NCBI GenBank assembly: GCA_021018815.1
Contig: JAITYX010000003.1
Span: 5,318,501-5,382,500 of the forward strand
From: Talinum fruticosum
Taxonomy: Eukaryota > Streptophyta > Magnoliopsida > Caryophyllales > Talinaceae
Length of the DNA stretch: 64,000 nt
Reading direction: 5' to 3'
The position numbers were made by a program, and so were the translations under genes. This document shows, in pieces, positions 1 through 12,850 of the stretch. The first letter of the stretch is position 1; each line of letters starts with the position of its first letter. The notes under the pieces were generated by a model. That model had not been told where the DNA came from, did no database searches, and saw only the letters and a list, made by a program, of their open reading frames with translations.

Positions 1-1333
1 TGCTTCCTTTGACAAATGTCTTACAATTTTTCCCGGGCCTAGAAGGTGCTTTATCTATCCTAATACTTCCAAGTTGAGATACCCTTTACAACTTGGGATA
101 ACTGAGTTGAAGTTAAGTTATCAACTCAATTAAGCAATAACTTAGAAAAATGTTTGAAATGAGAGAGAGATCACAAGACTTTTCTTACAAGTGTTTACAA
201 CTCACAAAGATAAGAGTACACAAGTGAGAGTTGTAAGTTAAAAGTATGAATGAGAAAATTAAATACTTAGTTATATCAATCTTGTAAGTCTTGTATCAAG
301 ACTTCTATTTATAGGCTACTTATTGGGAGAAAACCGTTGAGTCTTCGGTGGAAGTACTCGGGTTAGCCAGCTATTGCAACGAATAGTTTGAGGTCTCGGT
401 TTTTGGACCATTGTTGAATTAGCCATCAAGCCTAGATCCTAACTTCCAAAAGCTGTTATACCAACTCTAAATATGTGAAAGATCGGGCAGAAAAGAACGT
501 TAGACTCGAAATAAGAAATCACACAAAACGACAGACAAACAAACTTGTCAACTTAGTATAAGTTGTTCGTAATTTTCAACTTTTCTATCTGCGAGTCTTT
601 CAACGATAAAGAAGCCATTGTTTTTGCTTTTCTTTGTGATTAATTGACCTTACAAAATTTGCAAAAAAAAATAATTAAAGAATGGTACTTAAAGTATAAA
701 AATACTTTGGTCTAAGATTAGACTAGGATTAGTCTAAATAAAGCGTTTACACACTAATTCTCCTTAATGTATTAATTTAGAATTTTTCATGTCTAATATT
801 AAATATGTTCAAATTTCATATATGTCTTAACTCAAAGTATAAACTTAACAAAGATAAGTACAAGAGTTATTTAGACATATTTCAGTGTTTGCCAAGATAA
901 ATAATTCCTGCGAAATGAATCTAGCTAAGATAGAATTAAGATAAGTAAATCTAGTTTAATTCTTGAAGCATGCCAAATTCAATGTTAAGTTAAATATGTA
1001 ATTATTTAGGCAAACTAGATGTCCGAGTCATACTCGAGTTGATCGGTTTCTAAGAACTAAGTAGCTCAGTCAAGCTCAATCAAGCTCGGTTAGTATGACT
1101 GGGTCAATTTCTACTTTCTCTAGTAAAAATGAGTACTCTAGACTTTTAACAAAAAACTCCTAAGTTCAAAGTCTTACGTTAGTCATCTATCAGTCATGCT
1201 AAATAAGTTATTATTTCAAATGACTTCATCTTGTGAATTTCTTTTAGGATGATTCTTGATTAATCCTAAATTTAGATGAATGTCATTAACTCAAAATCAA
1301 CCGAAAAGTCAATTAAGCATATCCGAGTCTTCA
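1..1333 (-). repeat. 3' LTR of element A, cut by the window edge
   Basis: From the first base the sequence aligns with the N1 LTR from about 15717 onwards (conserved landmark: paired direct words around 'cttccaagttgagata'). It ends at 1333 in the family terminus GTCTTCA and is followed by a pyrimidine-rich stretch (1334-1350) that is the complement of a degraded polypurine tract. The outer part of the LTR lies outside the window. Confidence 0.85.
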
Positions 1334-1783
1334 ATCTCCCAGCTTTTAATAGAAGACATTCAATCTAAATGGTGACTTAGAGAAGTTCAACACGTAACAT
1401 AAATTATAGATACTTTTTAAGAATAAGACAAAGTATAAGTATCAAAGTTAAATAATTATGATTCGAGTATTAGAGTAAAGTAAAAGTAATTTTGAGTTAT
1501 GAGCGAAGTGAAAATAAGTATGATTATTAGAGTAATGTAAAAATAAATCGGAGTAATCGGAGTAATGAAAGATAAGTCATATCAATATGAAGATAAAACA
1601 TAAACTTGTGTATCAAAACAAATAAAGGTTTCATTAATTGAAGAACAAGTATATACATAGAAGACACAAAAAAAAAAAAAAAAAAACGACTACCCCTAAG
1701 TCCACCAAAAACCAATACATTCTTCTCCCCTTAATGCGTTTCATTAAAAAATCGAGGAGAGAAAAAATGTTGGACGAAAAAAA

Positions 1784-3163
1784 CTAAGAGGGAGGTGGCT
1801 GAGAAGAAGAGGTTGGTTGTATAGTCCGAGTTCGCTTTCTATGAACTATCTAATGTTGCTCTTCTTCTTCTTGAACATTTGAGCGCTCGGCTTGGATGAC
1901 CATAATGGGTTTTGGTGATGCTAGCTGAGGTTGCTTCTCGAAGTTCCCACTTCTTTCCTCGGAAGAACCTTCTTCTTTTTCTTCTTCTTCTTCGTACTCT
2001 TCTTCTTATTTTTCCTCTTCTTTTGCTTGCTCTGCGAAGCCTTCTTGAGGGTGATTTCAGCACCTCGAAACATGTCTTACAACTCTTTAATAAGAGTTTT
2101 AGTCTAATCAATTTGTTTTTGAGTAACGACTTGCATTTGAAATAGAAAAGGGATAAAGCTTTAAAAAATAGCCAAAGTCTCTTTGAACTTTTTGGTTAAT
2201 AAAGAGAAGTGAGAAGTGAGTTACTCAAAATTTGAGCTGAGGGACCTAGCTCGGAAGGACCAGGGTGAGTGATAGAAGTGAAGTGGAGGGCTGAGTGATC
2301 TTGGAGGAGTGTGTCCTAATTCCTGGTGACGTTTCCTAGTATCCTAGACGTATCATCTCTTCCTTCCCGATCAAAACAAGTAGGAGTGAGGAATTTTATT
2401 TCAAGGAGTTTTAGCTCGTAATGAGCAAAAACTTTGGAATGTAAAGCTCTAAAGGGGAGTGGAAGATAGTTCGTGTCTAAGGGCATAGAAGCAATCTGTT
2501 GAATGATAAAGGGGAAGAGATCTAAGTCATAGCCTTAATAATGTCATAGATGGCTTTGAGAACTAAGTTGCTTGGGTTCTCTTTCGAGGGAAAGAAAGAC
2601 AAATCAGTTCTCATCATAAAGAAACAAAGAAGTATGGGTTTAAACTTTATTTGAATAATAAAAAATTTCTTTTGAACTTTGAGTTTGGCTCTAGAATATT
2701 TGGAGTAAAAATCATTAGCAACCGCATAATTTTTTAGTGTTATAGTTCAGAAAAAGACAATTAATATCGAACAATTTATGAAGAAGGGAAATATTGATAA
2801 CAATCTTCTTCCCTTCAACAAAAGAAACAAGAATAGAGTCAGCTAAAGAAAGATTTTGGTAAATTCAATGACTAAGTCAGGGTAGACATAGTCATAGAAA
2901 CAACCTTCAAAGAATTTTGTGGAGTTTAGTTTTTGAACCCACGAGATTTTGGTAGATAGTGAGAATTTGTCATCCGGACAATAGCGTGGAGCAACAGAGA
3001 GGGATTTGGATTCTTGTAATTTGAGGGAGGATTCATGCTTATGTTCTAAGGTCTTCTTTTCAGAGACCTCAATTTTTGAAATTTGAAGAGTTAGGCGAGA
3101 AGAAGTTTTTGGCCTTTTCTTTGTTGCCAAAATCACCTCAACTTCTTGGTTTCTCTTTTTCAT
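1784..3163 (-). pseudogene. Third ORF (env-like) of element A, broken
   Basis: The start at 3163 is chosen because the N-terminus aligns with the other copies: a short basic segment ending in ATKK, as in B (15245), N1 (18968) and F (38839). An open stretch runs to 2843 and includes a block ending YPDLVIEF that aligns with F near 39090. A second conserved block beginning MRT and containing PSKENP lies near 2614. A Glu/Lys/Arg-rich low-complexity segment spans about 1900-2050, and the frame ends at 1784 after the residues PPPS, like N1. Several frameshifts separate the blocks. The role of the SIRE third ORF is unknown; no signal peptide or convincing membrane segment is visible. Confidence 0.7.
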
Positions 3164-3375
3164 TTTTGTGGCTTAGAGAGAGAGAGTAGAAGTAGAAGTA
3201 GTAGAATTAGAAAGAGTAAAAGTAGAGAGAGAGAGTTAAAAGTCCGAGTCCGAGTGAGTAATCTTGAGTTTGACTTAGAGAACTGAGTGATCTTGCAGAA
3301 AGTCTATGAGTGTTTGAGAGAGTGAGAATGTTCGAGAGTAAGAGGATAAAGCATGAAATGAATGAAAATGAGGAG

Positions 3376-3383
3376 TATTTATA
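3376..3383 (-). promoter_or_regulatory. TATA box upstream of the third ORF of element A
   Basis: TATAAATA on the minus strand, about 210 bp before the third-ORF ATG at 3163. A leader rich in CT repeats lies between them (GA repeats on the plus strand, about 3166-3330). The same arrangement occurs in B (15089) and N1 (19196). Promoter activity is inferred from position and recurrence only. Confidence 0.55.
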
Positions 3384-3789
3384 GAGAAACATTTTGAAAT
3401 GGCTATAAATGCAAACCGAGTGCCAGTGCTCCCTAATAGCGAGGAACTGTAATAGCTATTTTTTCATTTAAAAACATGTAGGAGAGAGAGAAACGATTTG
3501 TGAAAACATTATCCAAGATTCTCTATTAATTAGAGATGACCTCGGATATTTGAATGTCCATTTCAATTCTGAATAAGTCTAACTCAATTGATTGTCTAAG
3601 TGATTAGAAAAACTCAAATAACCAATGAATGAGGCTCATTTTCATTAATTTTAACTCGAACTACCAGTCTATCAAATGTCTATCGGATCTCTCACATAGA
3701 AAACATACTCAACAATAATAAATCACTCATGTAATCGCGTAATCATTACTAAGCTTATTTATGCATTTTTCCTTTTCAGTCTTTCCTTG

Positions 3790-5190
3790 CAATGAACCAA
3801 AAGGTCTAGTGAAAATATTAGTTAATTGAAGCTTAGTAGGAATAAATTGTAACTCAATATCATATTTTTCATAATGATATTTTAGAAAATGATACATGAC
3901 CTCAATGTGCTTCGTTTTGGAACCGAATTCTTTGTTATGCTTACTTTACTCCGATTATCATATTTTATAGGAATGGCTTGGAAGTTCATTCCAAGATCAT
4001 TCAAGTGTTTCTTGATCCACAACAACCGAGTATAGCAAGCACCTACTACTATGTACTTAGCTTCAGTAGTTGATAGGGCAACCGAGTACTGCCTCTTGGA
4101 GTGCCAAGAGATCAAGGAGTACCTAAGGAATTAACATGCTCCTGATGTACTCTTTTTATCATAATTTTGTATCCACCATAGTCAGCATCCGAGTCGCCAC
4201 CGAGTGTCGGACCTTAGTGTTTGGAGTATCGGAGACCAAGTGACCGAGTTTTTAAAAGATATATAAATATTCTGTTCACCATATAAGATTCATGTGGGTT
4301 AGCTTGATATCTTGCACAAAAGCATACCCTAAACATGATATTTAGCAAGTGAAAGTTAGGTAGAGTAGAAATCCAATCATACCTCTGTAGATTTTCTGAT
4401 CTACGAGACTTATCCATCTCGATCGAGTCCAGTTTTGTGTTGATGGCCATTGTTATAGCTACAGGTTTTGCATCTTAAAACTTGTACTTCTTGAGTAACT
4501 CTTTTCACATACTTGGTCCGATGAACATAAATTCCATCCTTTTCTTGTTTGATTTGTAATATAAGGAAGAAATTTAGTTCTCCCATCATACTTATTTGGA
4601 ATTTCTGTCTCATGAACTCGGAAAATTGTTAGCACAGAGTTTCATTAGTAGCACCAAATATGATATCATCAACATAGATTTGGATAATAATGACATCTTT
4701 CCCCTTGGTTTATGTAAATAGGTTTTTGTCAATCAAACCTCTTTTAAAACCATTTTCAACCGAGAAACTACTCAGTCTTTCATACAAAGCTCTAGAAGTT
4801 TGTTTCCAACTATAAAGTGCTTTTTGTAACTTGAAAACATGGTTTAGAAATGGAGGATTTTCAAATCCAGGGGGTTACTTAACATAAACTTCTTATTGAA
4901 TAAAATCATTTAAGAAAGCACATTTGACAACCATTTGATAAAGTTCGATGTTCATGCTCGATGTGAATGCAAGTAAGATTCTTATGGCTTCAATTTTAGC
5001 AACGAGTGCAAAAGTTCCCCTACAATCAATACCCTCTTCGTGATTGTACTCTAGGGCAACAATTCTAACCTTAATTCTAACCACCAAACACTCTTTTATT
5101 CAATTTGTTCTTGAAAACCCATTTTATTTGTATAACTGGGTGGCCAATTGGTCGGTTAGTTAAAGTCCAAACTTGGTTTCTCTCAAATTG
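3790..5190 (-). pseudogene. Reverse transcriptase and RNase H remnant of element A
   Basis: Fragments in several frames cover the C-terminal part of a copia polyprotein. The RT (about 5190-4250) keeps the catalytic YVDD, encoded at 4676-4665 on the minus strand and followed by IIFGA. RNase H (about 4130-3790) keeps SVALSTTEA and an Asp-Asn pair, but the second Glu of the usual TAEAEY motif reads Lys. In the family RT copies the genomic RNA and RNase H removes the template. At least three frameshifts prevent one continuous protein. Confidence 0.85.
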
Positions 5191-5589
5191 AGAGAGTTTT
5201 TCATGCATGGCCTCTACCCCCACTCTGGTTCAAGTAAGGCTTCTATCACATTTTTAGGTCAACCATGGAGATAAAAACAACAATGCACAAAAATTGCATA
5301 AAGAAGAACGATTTTGCACACCTAAGTTGATATCTAAAATATTGTTATGAGGAGAATAACTAGAATCCTACTCGAATGATATTCATGACCCTTAATTTAC
5401 CATATTGGTGTCTTGAATGCTTGGTTCTTCAGTTGGTTGATTCTCTATTTCTTCTTGAGCTTGTGAAGCATGAGCTAAGTCTTGAACTTGGTCAATTGGG
5501 GGCTTAGTTCTTTTGTTTTCAGTGATTCTAAGCTCAACTTCATCAAATCATCATCATCTCTACTTAACTTAAGATCTCGAGAAGGTTGA

Positions 5590-6450
5590 ATCACTTATCG
5601 TACCGTAATCAACTTCATAAAAAATAACGTGGATACTTTCTTCCATGTTGCTAGTTCTTTTGTTAAAAACATGATAAACTTTACTATGAGTTGAATAACC
5701 AAGAAAGATACCTTCATCCGATCTAGCATCAAATTTAGTTTAGTGATCTTTACCATTGTTGTGTACAAAACACTTACAACAAAAAGGCTTGAAGTAGGAA
5801 ATGTTAGGTTTCTTGACTTTGTAAAGCTCATAATGTGTTTTCTTAAGGATTGGACGAATCGGTTCAAAGTGTAGTCGGCGGTGTTGATCGCCTCAACCCA
5901 AAAGTAGTAAGGTGGATCATTTTTAATCATTATTGTTCTACTAATATTTTTCAAGAGTTATGTTTTTCTTTTCCACAATTCCATTTTATTGAGGAGTTCT
6001 TGGTGCAGAAAAGTTGTGAACGATCCTAGATTTGTCGTAGAATTCTACAAACTCGGAGTAGTCAAATTGTCTTCCATGGTCGAGTTCGACCCTTATGATC
6101 CGAGTCCCGCATTCTACTTTTATCTGTCTCGCATACTCTAAAGAACTCCTTGAATGTTTCTTTCTTGTTCTTAAGAGTACATACTCGGGTAAATCTTGAA
6201 TAATAATCAATAATAACAAGCACGTAAGATCTACCTCCAAGTCTCTTTACTCGAAATTTCCCCACGCAAATCCACGTGAATTAGTTCAAGCACTTTTGAT
6301 TTGGAAACCATTTTAAGTGGTTTACATGATGACCTAACATGTTTCTTCCTAGTACATGCATCACAAATTTTATCTATGTTAAATGCACATTCAAGGAGTC
6401 GTCGGACTAACCCTTGTGATGACAATTTCTTGATTGTATGCATGCTAATA
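5590..6450 (-). pseudogene. Integrase remnant of element A
   Basis: Overlapping minus-strand fragments at 6231-6443, 5986-6265 and 5595-5954 encode a copia integrase: remains of the zinc-binding N-terminus (HTIKKL, CDACTRKKH), then the core. The first Asp survives in HVDLRG, the second in LDHGRQF, and the Glu in NGIVEKK, but a TAA lies just before the last motif. A frameshift also divides the core at about 6240. The enzyme would insert the cDNA into the genome; this copy cannot be translated whole. Confidence 0.85.
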
Positions 6451-6880
6451 TGACCTAATCTACAATGCTATATCCAAAAATCATCATTAACTACTGCTTT
6501 AAGACAAGATAAATTCTGAGTACAATTGCTTAAAGAGATAGTGTAAGTGTTATTGGATCTCGGATCAAAGAGTTTGATTTCATTGGTTATAGCATTTGAG
6601 ATGAAATAATTGGTTTGAGTGAACCTTATTTCTTGACCTTTGTCCATTGTTAAGAAATGCTTTGAAGGTTATACTTGAGTTCTTCGACAAGGTAGACAGG
6701 ATTGATTGAGTTACCTCCATCTCCAACTCTTCCAATTCAAACAATCTTACCCTTAGGGTTATCTCTCGAACATGACTCTATCACCATCCATCTTCTCCAA
6801 CTCGGAGAAGAGTCTTAAATTCCTAGTTATGTTTCTTAAACATTCACCTGTCTAGTTACCCATAGTCCTTGTTCTTGGTG
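6451..6880 (-). pseudogene. Protease to pre-integrase remnant of element A
   Basis: This stretch aligns in order with 22330-22740 of N1, including the Lys/Gly-rich link and the words encoding the region between protease and integrase zinc finger. No open frame longer than a few dozen codons remains, and the protease active site is not recognisable. Similarity to the family stops near 6880, the present 5' break of element A. Confidence 0.6.
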
Positions 6881-8585
6881 TGATTTTTCTCTTGAGGGTT
6901 TGCTTTGAAAACTCGGATATGAACTAACCCCTTAATTAGTTTTGATTTAAATCATCTAAACTTGGTTAAGATGCATTCTAAAGTAAAATTCACAAGATGT
7001 TGATTAAAAGATGACTAACCTAAGAAATTGAAACTAAAATATTATCTATCAAAAGTTTAATGACTCAGCTCTACTTAGAAAAGTAAAACCGACTAAGTCA
7101 CTGAAACTAAGCACTCATTGAGCCACTCGGTTCTATGAAATTAACCAACTTAGTATGGCTTAGACAAAAAGTTTACCTAAATAATTTCACAATTTTAACT
7201 CATCTTTTAAACTGGCTTACTTCATATATTGAACCAAATTTTGTTAACTTGACTTACAATTACAAACTAAACCACTACTTAGGCTTATAATAAACAATAT
7301 AGCATGGGAATTAGGGATCGCATCCACGAGGAAAGATATAATAATATGCAAACTTTGTTCTAATTAAATTTACTACTCTTAAAATTAAAGAATAAAATAT
7401 AACTCAGAAAATTAATAATTATAAATCATAGAAAACTATCTAATACTAAATAAATAATTTAGACATAATATAAAAATTATAATAACCCGAAAATATTTTT
7501 GTATATTTTTTAGAATTATTAATATAGAAAACTAAACCAATAAAATAAAACAAATTCTAAAATAGAAAATTAAATAAGTACAAATCTGCACTAAAATAAT
7601 CATGAAAATAAATAATAAAATTACCCAGAATATTAAGAATAATTTTTAGACCTAAAAACCCCTAAAAATATAAAATTAAAATTTAAAATTGAAATTATAA
7701 ATTTATTTAACTAAAAACCTATAGTAATTAAATGCAAGAATTAAATCTTAAAAATTATCAAATCACTTCCAAAAATTCTAAAATTTAATCCCAGAAAACT
7801 AAAGAAAATAATAGATAAAATATTAAAAATAACGAAAGACACTATTTTAACCTAATTTTTGACCAATTAACTCAAAAATAATAAACAAGTGATAGAAAAA
7901 TAATCTAAAAATTAAAATATATAAAGACTCAAAATTAAATTAAACTGAAATTACTAAAACTAACCTAAAATACTGATATTTAAGGGGGTAACGAAATTAG
8001 TAATAAAAAACTATAAATTTGTAAATAAAAATTGACAAAGTAAAGAAAATAATTAAAAAGTAAATAAATAATTATCAAAGATATCAAATTTATTATAAAA
8101 ACACTTAGTATAATCTATCCACCAAGAAAATTAATATTTATCATTAACATACAAATTGATGTACCCATGAGCTAAAATTTAGAAGACAATCACTATCGAA
8201 TCTTCTCCGTTTTTCCTTAGTTATTAGTTTACTTAGGTCTATCCCAAATATAAGCTCTATTAATATTGATAAACCTAGCATTAACAATAAAATTTAATCA
8301 AATTAGAACATTAAGTATTAGAAAAATATCATCTACCACTAGTAATTAATTAACTAGCAAATTAATTTAAAAAGGATCTATCCTAATTAAAAGAAATGGA
8401 TGTGAATGATCCATGATTAACTAGGGTAATATTTATATCAAACGATTACATACGTACGCCTTTTAAACTATTATATGAATCCTTAATTCTTAAGAGATTA
8501 AAAAATCAATAAGAGAGTTTACTATTCATTTAAAAACCTAATAATAGTCTCCAATTAATTGGTATCCTTCCTTCACCCCATAAAC
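6881..8585. other. A+T-rich non-coding tract
   Basis: No credible gene. The tract is very A+T-rich, especially 7280-8150, which is mostly short runs of A and T. At about 7296-7335 there is a word of the type 'gggaattagggatcgcatcc' that I associate with plant retroelement non-coding DNA, so part may be old transposon sequence. No terminal repeats were seen. Confidence 0.6.
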
Positions 8586-8589
8586 TTCT

Positions 8590-9005
8590 CTCCCTTCTGT
8601 TCTTGATTAATTCATCCCCCTTCTTTACACCCAAATGTCTCCAGGATGGTCATGAAGCAGTTTCCGGCCATCAATTGTCTCCAATACAAATGCAAGCGCT
8701 GCTTGTTAACGATCCCAAATCCATAACACACTCGTTGGTCCTACTTACAAGTTCTTTGAATGAACCCTCACGATGCTATTTCTCTGCTTCTTCTAGCCTT
8801 CTTATCCCTCTCCCTTCAATACTTGTGCGCTAGATCAAATGAAGGGGGAAATCTGTCTAAGCAAGCCATGATTTATTTCTCAATAGTTGAGTCCCACCAT
8901 TTCAAGTCAACCAGATCAACTTTTGGGAAACCTCCTCAAAATCTCAGGAACCGCTTTTCTCTTGTCACTGCCTACCAAATTCATCGAATTGAAGGTATTG
9001 TTTTC
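8590..9005 (+). other. Possible exon or 5' leader of an unrecognised host gene
   Basis: Composition changes sharply here from A+T-rich to balanced. An ORF starting at 8760 has a hydrophobic N-terminal stretch (SLLLLAFLSLSLQYL) after a few polar residues, resembling a signal peptide or anchor. It stays open to a plausible donor, AAG|GTATTG at about 8994. T-rich, intron-like DNA follows to about 11000. I do not recognise the product, and no second exon could be found before the copia sequence starts. It may equally be a chance ORF. Confidence 0.25.
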
Positions 9006-9276
9006 TCGCATTGCTTCATTTTGGTTTTCTGGTTTCTCTCTTCGAATTAGATGTTTCCTCTTCACGTCTTCAACAACAAACAATCTCATTCTTCGTTTTC
9101 TTCATCTTTCTGTAATGCTGTAATTTTGTCGAATCGTTGATTACCGCACCCTGTGTTTTCGTATCAAATTTCGTGTGGATTTTGACCAGTGAATTGAAAA
9201 CTTAAATCGGAATTTATGTCTTTCCTCTGCATATAAGTGTGTGTGTTTGGTTTTTACTTTTTATTTTTTTTGTGGA

Positions 9277-9296
9277 GGGTGGGGGGTGGGGGTGGG
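9277..9296 (+). other. G-quadruplex-forming motif
   Basis: Four G runs (3, 6, 5 and 3 bases) separated by single T residues, which fits the short-loop quadruplex pattern. It lies about 280 bp after the possible splice donor near 8994. Confidence 0.6.
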
Positions 9297-10141
9297 TTAA
9301 CAATGTTAATTCTGGCATAAGTGGGCATTAAAAATTTAGCACATGAGTAGTTTTGGACTTATGACCATAAAACTCAATTGGAGTAAGGCTGAGACATAGA
9401 GACAATGTTAAGTATGAAGATGTGGGGGCTGGGGAAGTCTAGATATAAGTTGTTTTACCTGTGCAAGTAGAGTGTTTGTATTTGAAACCTTCAAGTAAGT
9501 TTCCCAAAACAATGTTTTAATAGTTATAGATAGGATCCGAGCTTAACAAGGTGTTTCACAAATTCACTGTTTAAACCTAGAATCGTCTGTAGTGATAAAT
9601 CAGTTTTTGTGTTCTCTTTTAAGAGGGGTTATTCATTTGGTGACTTTTTATAGTGACACTACTTGAATTGTACATTATTTCTTAATTTCTAATCTTAGTG
9701 GGATGTGGGCTTTGGTTCATATGAAAAACTTGTGTAGGTTTATTCTTAGCTAATGGAAGGCTAATGCTTTGATTATGCTCTGCGGACTGAGAGTAAATTA
9801 GTTTGCTAATCAATGTAGGCCTATAACTATTCGTTTTTTGTTTGAACTTTGATCTGCAATTTTAGAAGAGATTTATTAGTTTAAAAAATTAGGTATATAT
9901 TAATTCAGTGATGTGGGTACTGTTTTTGATTCTTATATGTATTAAATTTGTTTGAAAACACTAAAGATTATCAAAAGCAAAGGTTCAGCACAAAGCCATT
10001 TTGAAATCGTCCTTGTAAAAAGAGTAAACTCAGCCTTCTGATTTGGGGGTTAATCCTTTTTAATATTCTTTTATATATTATATATATTAATTCTCTTTTT
10101 TGATTTCTCTTAGATTTCTTTTTCCTGTTTGGTTGATTGTC

Positions 10142-10309
10142 TCTTGTTTTTCATCGATGGTTTAATTTAATCCTATTGCATACCTAACCTCTGCTTTGGG
10201 CTATTTCTTTGTTTGGTTGGTTTTCTCTTATTTTTCATTCATGGTTTAATTTAATCCTATTGCATGCATAACCTTTGCTTTGGGCTATTTCTCTGCTTGT
10301 TTCATTCTC
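10142..10309. repeat. 84-bp tandem duplication
   Basis: Two adjacent copies with an 84-bp period (10142-10225 and 10226-10309). Both contain 'tttaatttaatcctattgca' and 'gctttgggctatttct', with a handful of substitutions. No function is apparent. Confidence 0.8.
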
Positions 10310-11569
10310 TCCGTTAAAAGGAATGTGATAAATAATTTTATGGTAAACGGAAAGTGATAAACAATTTTTTGTTAAAACAGGTATTGTTTGCTTCAGTAAT
10401 GTTTAAACAAAGAATTTGATCCACAGTGAAGTGATATTAACAAATCACGTTTTTAACAGGTTTGAAACTTTGATATCATTGCTATTTTGTATAGGTTTGT
10501 CTCAATTGCTCTTGTAACTTTTTGGCATGCTTGTTAAGAAGAAAAAAGTTGTCGAATTCCTTTTCTTTTTTTTTGTCTTCCATTATAGTTTTTTGATTAG
10601 TTGGGATTCAAGTTTGACTATTATCCAATTACAGATTGTTAGTATTTCACATTACAGATTATGAGACAAAAATATCTCTTAAGAAATCATATTCCAAGTG
10701 TTGGTAGCGTTAAGTCAACACTCTGGTATATAACAACTTTAATTTCAATCATCGAGGTATTTATTTTTTGTATAATCTTGTCTAGATTTATGTATTCAAT
10801 TTGAAATCATTGAATTTTTTCCGGTTTTAGGATTGCTCATATGCCTTTGGATTTCATCGATACATATTCTTTGCCCTTTTTTTTTATAAATGAAATTCCA
10901 TTTTGTTTCCCTTCAATTTCTTGGCTTTCTTGCACTTTTTTTAACCCTTCAATCTCTTTAACCGTAAAACTAATTTGTAGAATATAAACCCTAGATCATG
11001 CTCTACATCATTGATTGCTCTTTCACTATTCAATTTGGCATTTTTATGTACTCGAAGCTAACGAGACCGAGTCGAGTCACTCGGAAGACAAAATGAGTAT
11101 CCGAAAAGAAAGCTCAATGAGTCCGAAAAGCTTATTCGAAATTCACTCAAGGTCGAAAAACCTTGACATGCTCGTTAGGCTCTCAATATGTCTCCTTCGA
11201 GAAAGAAGGACGTGGTTTTAATAAAGAGAAGGAATCTACCTCCTACTCAAATGTTTTAAAAGGATTCCGAACTCGTGAAGTTCGGGAAGGTCGAGCATGG
11301 TCCTATTCATAAAAATGAAAGGAGGACTGAGCCCATATCAGCTTACAAGAGAAAACCTTCTCCACCCGCTTGTAAAAGAAAAGATTTTCAAAAGAAAGAG
11401 ACATAAACTTAGTTTTCTAAAACGAAGACTCGGAATCGGACCAAACCCAAAGTCATTCAAATCGGGTTCCCAATAGTCTTCTTCCTCGAAATGAACCACA
11501 GTAAATGGAGTTATTGGGTTCATTAGAGGAAGTGAGAAGGATTAATGTGTTTGTGACTTGAAGGTAACT

Positions 11570-12850
11570 CGTAAAAGGACAAAAGGTCATTGGTACTTAG
11601 ACAGTTGATGTTCACGCCATATGTTAGGAGATTCAAGACTCTTTTTGATTTGGATGATTATAAAGGAGGCAAAGTCACTTTTGGAGATGATAGTAGGGAC
11701 AAGATAGTTGGAATAGGTAAGATTGGGAAATGAGACAACCTGGTCAGCCCTAGTCTATCTTGTCAAGGGATTAAAGTACAATCTACTCAAGCATGTCTCA
11801 GCTTGTATGAAAAAGGTTAAGAGGTAAGGTTCATTCGGACCAATTGCTATATTTCGATGCAACCACCAAAGAGACTAAGCTCTCGAGTAATACCTACACT
11901 ATTCCTCTTTCGATCCAAGTCGGAATTTATTGTTTTTAAAAGTATCATTGCATGATGATTCTTGGACATGGCATCGTAGATTAGGTCATGTTAGCATGTA
12001 TAGTATCAAAAGCTTGCATCTTATGGTTTAGTTAGGGGTTTACCTAACTATGCATTTAAGAAAGATAAAATATATAAAGCATGACCAAAAGGGGAACAGG
12101 TCGGATCATCGTTCAAACCTCTCAAAATTGTTTCCACATCCAAAGTGCCATATGGATTTATTTGGTGAAATCTCTGTAACGAGTCCCGGAGGTAAATCAT
12201 ATGTACTTGTGATTGTTAATGACTACTCACAATTTACCCGGGTTTGTTTTCTCAAGAATAAAAATGAAGCTTTCAAAGAGTTCAAGCAAGCTCTGCAGAA
12301 AATTCAAGTAGAGTCGCACACTCGATTTAAGAATTCGAATTGACCATGGAAGGGAGTTCGATTACTTGGAATTTGCAGAGTTTTGCGACAAGAATGGTAT
12401 TTGTCACAACTTCTCAAGCACCTAGAACTCCTCAACAAAATGGGGTGGTGGAGAGAAAGAACCGAACTCTTGAAGAAATAGGAAGGACGATGATGATTGA
12501 ACACGATCTACCTTACTATTTCCGGGCCGAGGCGCTTAACATAGCAAACTACACACCGAACAGCATGCCTCATCGGACCCATCTTGAAGAAAAATCCATA
12601 CAAGCTCTACAAGGGAAAGAAACCCAACATCTCATACTTCAAACCTTTCGGATATAAGTGTTTTGTTCACAATAATGGTAAGGATCACTCGACCAAGTTC
12701 GATGCTTGGTCGGATGAAGGTATCTTTCCGGGTTACTTATCTCACAAGTAAAGTATATCGTGTTTTTAATAAAAGAACTTTCAAAGTGGAAGAAAGCATC
12801 CACATTGTATTTGATGAGATTGATTAGGGAAAAACAAGTGAGTCAACGTT
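11570..12850 (+). pseudogene. Protease and integrase remnant of element B
   Basis: The protease active site at 11591 reads WYLDS and then a TGA stop (11606-11608) where the catalytic motif needs Gly; CSRHM follows in frame. The zinc-finger start WHRRLGHVS lies near 11970, but the Cys pair is lost. The integrase core (12050-12657) keeps HMDLFG and, in another frame, DHGREF. The Glu is in NGVVERKNRTL near 12445. The second Asp of the usual VDDYS reads Asn (VNDYS), though that residue is not catalytic. Frameshifts at about 12340 and 12650 break the frame. Confidence 0.82.

Larger units (their letters stand above)
1..6880 (-). mobile_element. Element A: degraded SIRE/Maximus-like Ty1/copia retrotransposon
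   Basis: Read on the minus strand the order is protease/pre-integrase remnant, integrase, reverse transcriptase, RNase H, leader, third ORF, polypurine tract and 3' LTR. This order (integrase before RT) defines Ty1/copia, and the extra ORF after RNase H is typical of the SIRE/Maximus lineage. The 5' LTR, primer site and gag are missing: similarity to the complete copy N1 stops near 6880. The 3' LTR is cut by the left edge of the window. Every coding block contains stops and frameshifts. Orientation and LTR sequence match N1 (15381-26211), so A belongs to the same family but is clearly older. Confidence 0.88.
9006..11043. other. T-rich, intron-like DNA without a gene
   Basis: Long T runs, no ORF of note, and no recognised transposon sequence. 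It contains a G-rich motif (9277-9296) and a tandem duplication (10142-10309). At about 11044 it changes abruptly into copia sequence, the 5' break of element B. Confidence 0.5.

Noticed and set aside
1668..1686. Poly-A tail of a retroposed gene or LINE
   Set aside because: The A run is isolated inside the 3' part of element A, without an adjacent coding region or target duplication.
1912..2145. Plus-strand ORF with Leu/Phe runs that looks like a membrane protein
   Set aside because: It is the complement of the Glu/Lys/Arg-rich segment of the third ORF of element A; the hydrophobic runs are GAA/AAG repeats read backwards.
7280..8150. Organelle-derived DNA because of extreme A+T content
   Set aside because: No organelle gene, tRNA or rRNA segment could be recognised; low complexity alone is not evidence.
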